A stretch of 7,667 nt of DNA from Eubacteriales bacterium (GTDB lineage Bacteria; Bacillota; Clostridia; JAQUNY01). Shown one piece after another: positions 5,580 to 7,667 of this stretch. A program made the translations under genes and the position numbers. The DNA lies in NCBI GenBank assembly GCA_028717405.1, contig JAQUNY010000075.1, positions 1 to 7,667 on the forward strand, given 5' to 3'. How positions within the stretch are numbered: position 1 is the stretch's first letter; the number at the start of each line of letters is the position of its first letter. The notes under the pieces are model-generated. The model was not told the DNA's origin. It did not search any database and worked only from the letters and a program-made list of their open reading frames with translations.

Positions 5580-6392
5580 ATGTTAAAGGCAAGCGACCTG
5601 TTTGACCTGGACGGCAATCCCTTTGCAGATCTCTTTGAAGGCACGGAGTATGTGTGGGATGCCCTAAAAAAGCTGAAAAAGTATGTTAACTCGGTGATTG
5701 TCCCAAATATATCGGCGGTAAGGAACGGAAATGTCATGATCCCCCGCACCGTTATACTATATGACGGCAAAGCGCTTGACTCAGGATTTTCGATCGACAC
5801 ATCCGGGAAGAAGCCGTTGGTGATACTGGACGGGAAGGTACTGAAAGGCGCAAGCATAATTTATGCAGGTTCATTCTTCATGGATGACATGATATATATT
5901 GGTAAAGATACAGTAATTGAACCCGGAGCACTTATCAAAGGCCCCTCGGTTATTTGCAACAGCACTGAGGTACGGCAGGGCGCATATTTGAGAGGCGAAT
6001 GCCTTGTCGGAAATGATTGCGTCGTGGGGCATACCACAGAGCTTAAATCCGCCGTTATGCTGGGCGGCAGCAAAGCCGGACATTTCGCCTATATTGGCGA
6101 CAGCATACTCGGTAAAGTCAATCTTGGCGCAGGCACAAAGCTTGCCAACCTTAAAGTATTCGAAATAGAAGTAGCTGTTCATGTGAGTGGAACCGCATAT
6201 CCGACAGGCCTTAAAAAGTTTGGGGCTATCATGGGCGACGGAGTTGAGACCGGCTGCAACAGCGTAACTACGCCTGGCACAATACTGGGGAAATATGTGA
6301 GGCTCTACCCCGGCGCAACGGCCAGGGGGTACTGCCCGCCGTCAAAAATAATAAAAACGACGGCAAGGCCTGTAATAGAAGACCTTCGCTGA
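5580..6392 (+). CDS. GlmU-like left-handed beta-helix acyltransferase lacking a nucleotidyltransferase domain
   Basis: This 270-residue protein resembles the C-terminal half of GlmU-type bifunctional enzymes. Residues about 17-38 (FADLFEGTEYVWDALKKLKK) resemble the connector that follows the sugar-nucleotide transferase domain in such proteins. Hexapeptide-repeat strands run from about 105 to 250, with turns such as YIGKDTVIEPGALIKGP and CLVGNDCVVGHTTEL. GSKAGHFAYIGDS at 163-175 closely matches the GlmU acetyltransferase region carrying the catalytic histidine, so His168 is the likely base. NLGAGTKLANLK (181-192) replaces the GlmU NIGAGTITCNYDG segment, so the acceptor may differ from glucosamine-1-phosphate. 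TGLKKFGAIMGDGVETGCN (209-227) is typical of stand-alone Clostridia-type homologues often annotated as UDP-GlcNAc pyrophosphorylase, a misleading name because the Rossmann-like transferase domain is absent. The protein is probably a cytosolic trimer acetylating a sugar or amino sugar. Its stop overlaps the start of the next gene. Confidence 0.85.
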   Translation: MLKASDLFDLDGNPFADLFEGTEYVWDALKKLKKYVNSVIVPNISAVRNGNVMIPRTVILYDGKALDSGFSIDTSGKKPLVILDGKVLKGASIIYAGSFFMDDMIYIGKDTVIEPGALIKGPSVICNSTEVRQGAYLRGECLVGNDCVVGHTTELKSAVMLGGSKAGHFAYIGDSILGKVNLGAGTKLANLKVFEIEVAVHVSGTAYPTGLKKFGAIMGDGVETGCNSVTTPGTILGKYVRLYPGATARGYCPPSKIIKTTARPVIEDLR

Positions 6393-7357
6393 TGGGCAGC
6401 CTGACCGGTGGTGCCTCTGGCTGCACGCTGAAACAAATGATTTTCAAAGCACTTGAAGAAGCCGGCCCGATGACAGGCAGGGAGCTTCTTGCGCAGGTGA
6501 GGCCGCTTGTTGCCGCAGAGCTGTACGATCAATGCAATCTCATGCTTTGGCGTGAATGCGTCAGGTCAGATGGCGTCCTGATGCGATGTGCTTCGAGAAG
6601 ATATCTGCGCCTTGACAGGAACGTGGCCGGTTATGCCAGGCTTTCACCCTCAATAATCAGGGAATTTCATAATTATACCGTGATCGCCCTTGAGGCTCAG
6701 GAAAACCCTGCTTCTGTTCTTCTAAGCAGTTTGAGCGAAAAAATGAAAAATATCAGTGATTCCAAATACCGCCTTGCAGAGGAAATCATAGGGAGCATTG
6801 TGGCCTCCAGGACTGATTTCGCGGCTGTCAATGCCTCCGCATGCTTTATTATAGCGGGCGATGTAGCCTATGGGATGTCACATGACGATCCCCGTCCGGA
6901 ATCCTCCACCGGGCTGATGGTAAAAGGGTCGGATCTGGACATTATATGCGTTACAGACGGATTGCCCCCGCCAATATCCAAATCGCTGGAGCAGGCAATA
7001 TATGAGAAAAAATATTTCCTGCTGAAGAATCCCGGTTATCGCGAAGAAATCGACTATGTCGTGAAAGATATCTCGAAGGTCAGGGATCAGCTGATGTTTG
7101 ACGACTTTAAGCATATGGTCGCTTCAAAGATCCTGAACGAAGGGCTCTTCCTGTATGGAAACCGCAAAATATTCGATGATATCGGGGCTATGCTTGCGGA
7201 ATACGACATCCCGGGCAAGCTGCTGAAATTGGAGGAAAAGGCAGCGGCGGGGCGCCGGGAAGCTGAAGCGCTCCTGCTTGCGGACTATGATGCGCTCCCT
7301 CATGACGAATGCATGAAACTATTCTGCACCAACGAAGAAAGAGAAGAATTCGAATGA
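6392..7357 (+). CDS. Winged-helix plus Pol-beta-type nucleotidyltransferase protein
   Basis: This 321-residue protein appears to have two domains. Residues about 12-75 look like a winged helix: a helix (LKQMIFKALEEAG), MTGRELLAQV, a second helical stretch, and a basic wing ending SRRYLRLDR. Residues about 125-260 carry a nucleotidyltransferase core: IIAGDVAYG at 153-161 in place of the usual GSxAxG, SDLDII at 180-185 with Asp181 and Asp183 as metal ligands, and EEIDYVV at 218-224 with Asp221 as the third acid. About a dozen extra residues lie between the Gly loop and the Asp pair. The C-terminal 60 residues are predicted helical and charged. Such enzymes transfer a nucleotide to a protein, small molecule or RNA; the target is unknown. 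The ATG overlaps the preceding stop as TGATG with only a weak Shine-Dalgarno (AGAAG), suggesting translational coupling. A later ATG (codon 16) would cut into the first helix. There is no HEPN partner, so a MNT/HEPN toxin system is not supported. Confidence 0.75.
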   Translation: MGSLTGGASGCTLKQMIFKALEEAGPMTGRELLAQVRPLVAAELYDQCNLMLWRECVRSDGVLMRCASRRYLRLDRNVAGYARLSPSIIREFHNYTVIALEAQENPASVLLSSLSEKMKNISDSKYRLAEEIIGSIVASRTDFAAVNASACFIIAGDVAYGMSHDDPRPESSTGLMVKGSDLDIICVTDGLPPPISKSLEQAIYEKKYFLLKNPGYREEIDYVVKDISKVRDQLMFDDFKHMVASKILNEGLFLYGNRKIFDDIGAMLAEYDIPGKLLKLEEKAAAGRREAEALLLADYDALPHDECMKLFCTNEEREEFE

Positions 7358-7380
7358 TCTTGTTCCGGTGGGAAGATCAT
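7354..7380. terminator. Stem-loop between convergent genes, possible bidirectional terminator
   Basis: ATGATC (7354-7359) pairs with GATCAT (7375-7380), and TTCC (7363-7366) pairs with GGAA (7371-7374) around a GGTG loop, leaving a 3-base bulge. An alternative pairing is an uninterrupted 8-bp ATGATCTT/AAGATCAT stem with an 11-base loop. The hairpin contains the stop codon of the nucleotidyltransferase gene and, on the other strand, that of nagB. No U-run follows on either strand, so it may be a weak terminator or an mRNA 3'-end stabiliser. Confidence 0.4.
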
Positions 7381-7667
7381 CTGCCGTGTGCCTGATTCAT
7401 TTTTTCAACATGCCTGTAATGGGCGGTATGCGCCAGTTTTGAAGCTGCATCTTCATCAATTACCACCGTCAGTTTTCCCGGGTATAGCTGAAGGGCTGAA
7501 GCTGTGACCTGTGACGTAACAGGACCTTCAACGGCTTTTGCCAGTACCTCTGCTTTCTTTTTTCCGCTCACGAGCATAATTGCGTTTCTTGCTTCAAGTA
7601 TCGTGCCGATGCCCATGGTGATGGCAAATCCAGGCATATCCTCTCTTGAGGCTCCTGTTACCTTATA
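7377..7667 (-). CDS. nagB: Glucosamine-6-phosphate deaminase, C-terminal end (5' partial)
   Basis: The minus-strand frame is open to the right edge of the window, so only the last 96 residues of a protein normally of about 240-270 are visible. They begin YKVTGASRED. ITMGIGTILEA, then an ILLxASG-like strand (here MLVSGKKKAEVL) and EGPVTSQVTASALQLYP are the conserved C-terminal NagB segments. The Met at 7637 is internal, not a start. NagB converts glucosamine-6-phosphate to fructose-6-phosphate and ammonia in the cytosol, linking amino-sugar use to glycolysis. The catalytic and allosteric residues of the N-terminal part are outside the window. It converges on the nucleotidyltransferase gene with a 19-bp gap containing a stem-loop. 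Together with the GlmU-like gene nearby it suggests an amino-sugar context, although the two are on opposite strands. Confidence 0.92.
   Translation of the reverse strand, partial: YKVTGASREDMPGFAITMGIGTILEARNAIMLVSGKKKAEVLAKAVEGPVTSQVTASALQLYPGKLTVVIDEDAASKLAHTAHYRHVEKMNQAHGR

Noticed and set aside
6392..7357. Antitoxin of an MNT/HEPN toxin-antitoxin pair
   Set aside because: The protein is much longer than minimal nucleotidyltransferases and no HEPN gene is adjacent; the neighbours are metabolic enzymes.

Overview
The window most likely comes from a Gram-positive anaerobe of the Clostridia type. This is inferred from three things: strong AGGAGG-type ribosome binding sites, a single-chain MacB-like ABC transporter, and the mix of an M20 hydrolase, a UroD-like protein, a GlmU-like acyltransferase and NagB. 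No rRNA or other phylogenetic marker is present, so the assignment is tentative. Coding density is high. There are five complete genes and two genes cut by the window edges.

Left part (1-2755): the window opens with the C-terminal end of an unrecognised plus-strand protein that finishes in a long Ala/Ser/Thr-rich tail. It meets, tail to tail with a 12-bp gap, a minus-strand gene for a fused ATPase/FtsX-like permease of 794 residues (MacB/LolD class).

Divergent control region (2756-2953): an AT-rich 198-bp spacer lies between the transporter and a plus-strand M20 amidohydrolase. It carries phased CTTTTATT / ATTACCTTTTATT repeats and, nearer the hydrolase, a perfect 9-bp-arm palindrome built from GACATAA units plus one further direct copy. 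It is the densest unexplained non-coding signal here.

Right part (2954-7357): the M20-type metallo-amidohydrolase stands alone, followed by a 145-bp spacer with promoter-like elements. Next is a tight three-gene unit: a UroD-superfamily protein lacking the HemE arginine signature, a left-handed beta-helix GlmU-like acyltransferase without a nucleotidyltransferase domain, and a winged-helix plus Pol-beta-type nucleotidyltransferase protein. The last two genes share a TGATG stop/start overlap. The window closes with the C-terminal end of nagB (glucosamine-6-phosphate deaminase) on the minus strand, convergent with the operon across a stem-loop that contains both stop codons.

How the genes work together is not settled by sequence. 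The GlmU-like protein and NagB both suggest amino-sugar metabolism. The UroD-like protein and the winged-helix nucleotidyltransferase have no assignable substrate. I see no mobile element, CRISPR array, tRNA, rRNA or clear defence system.
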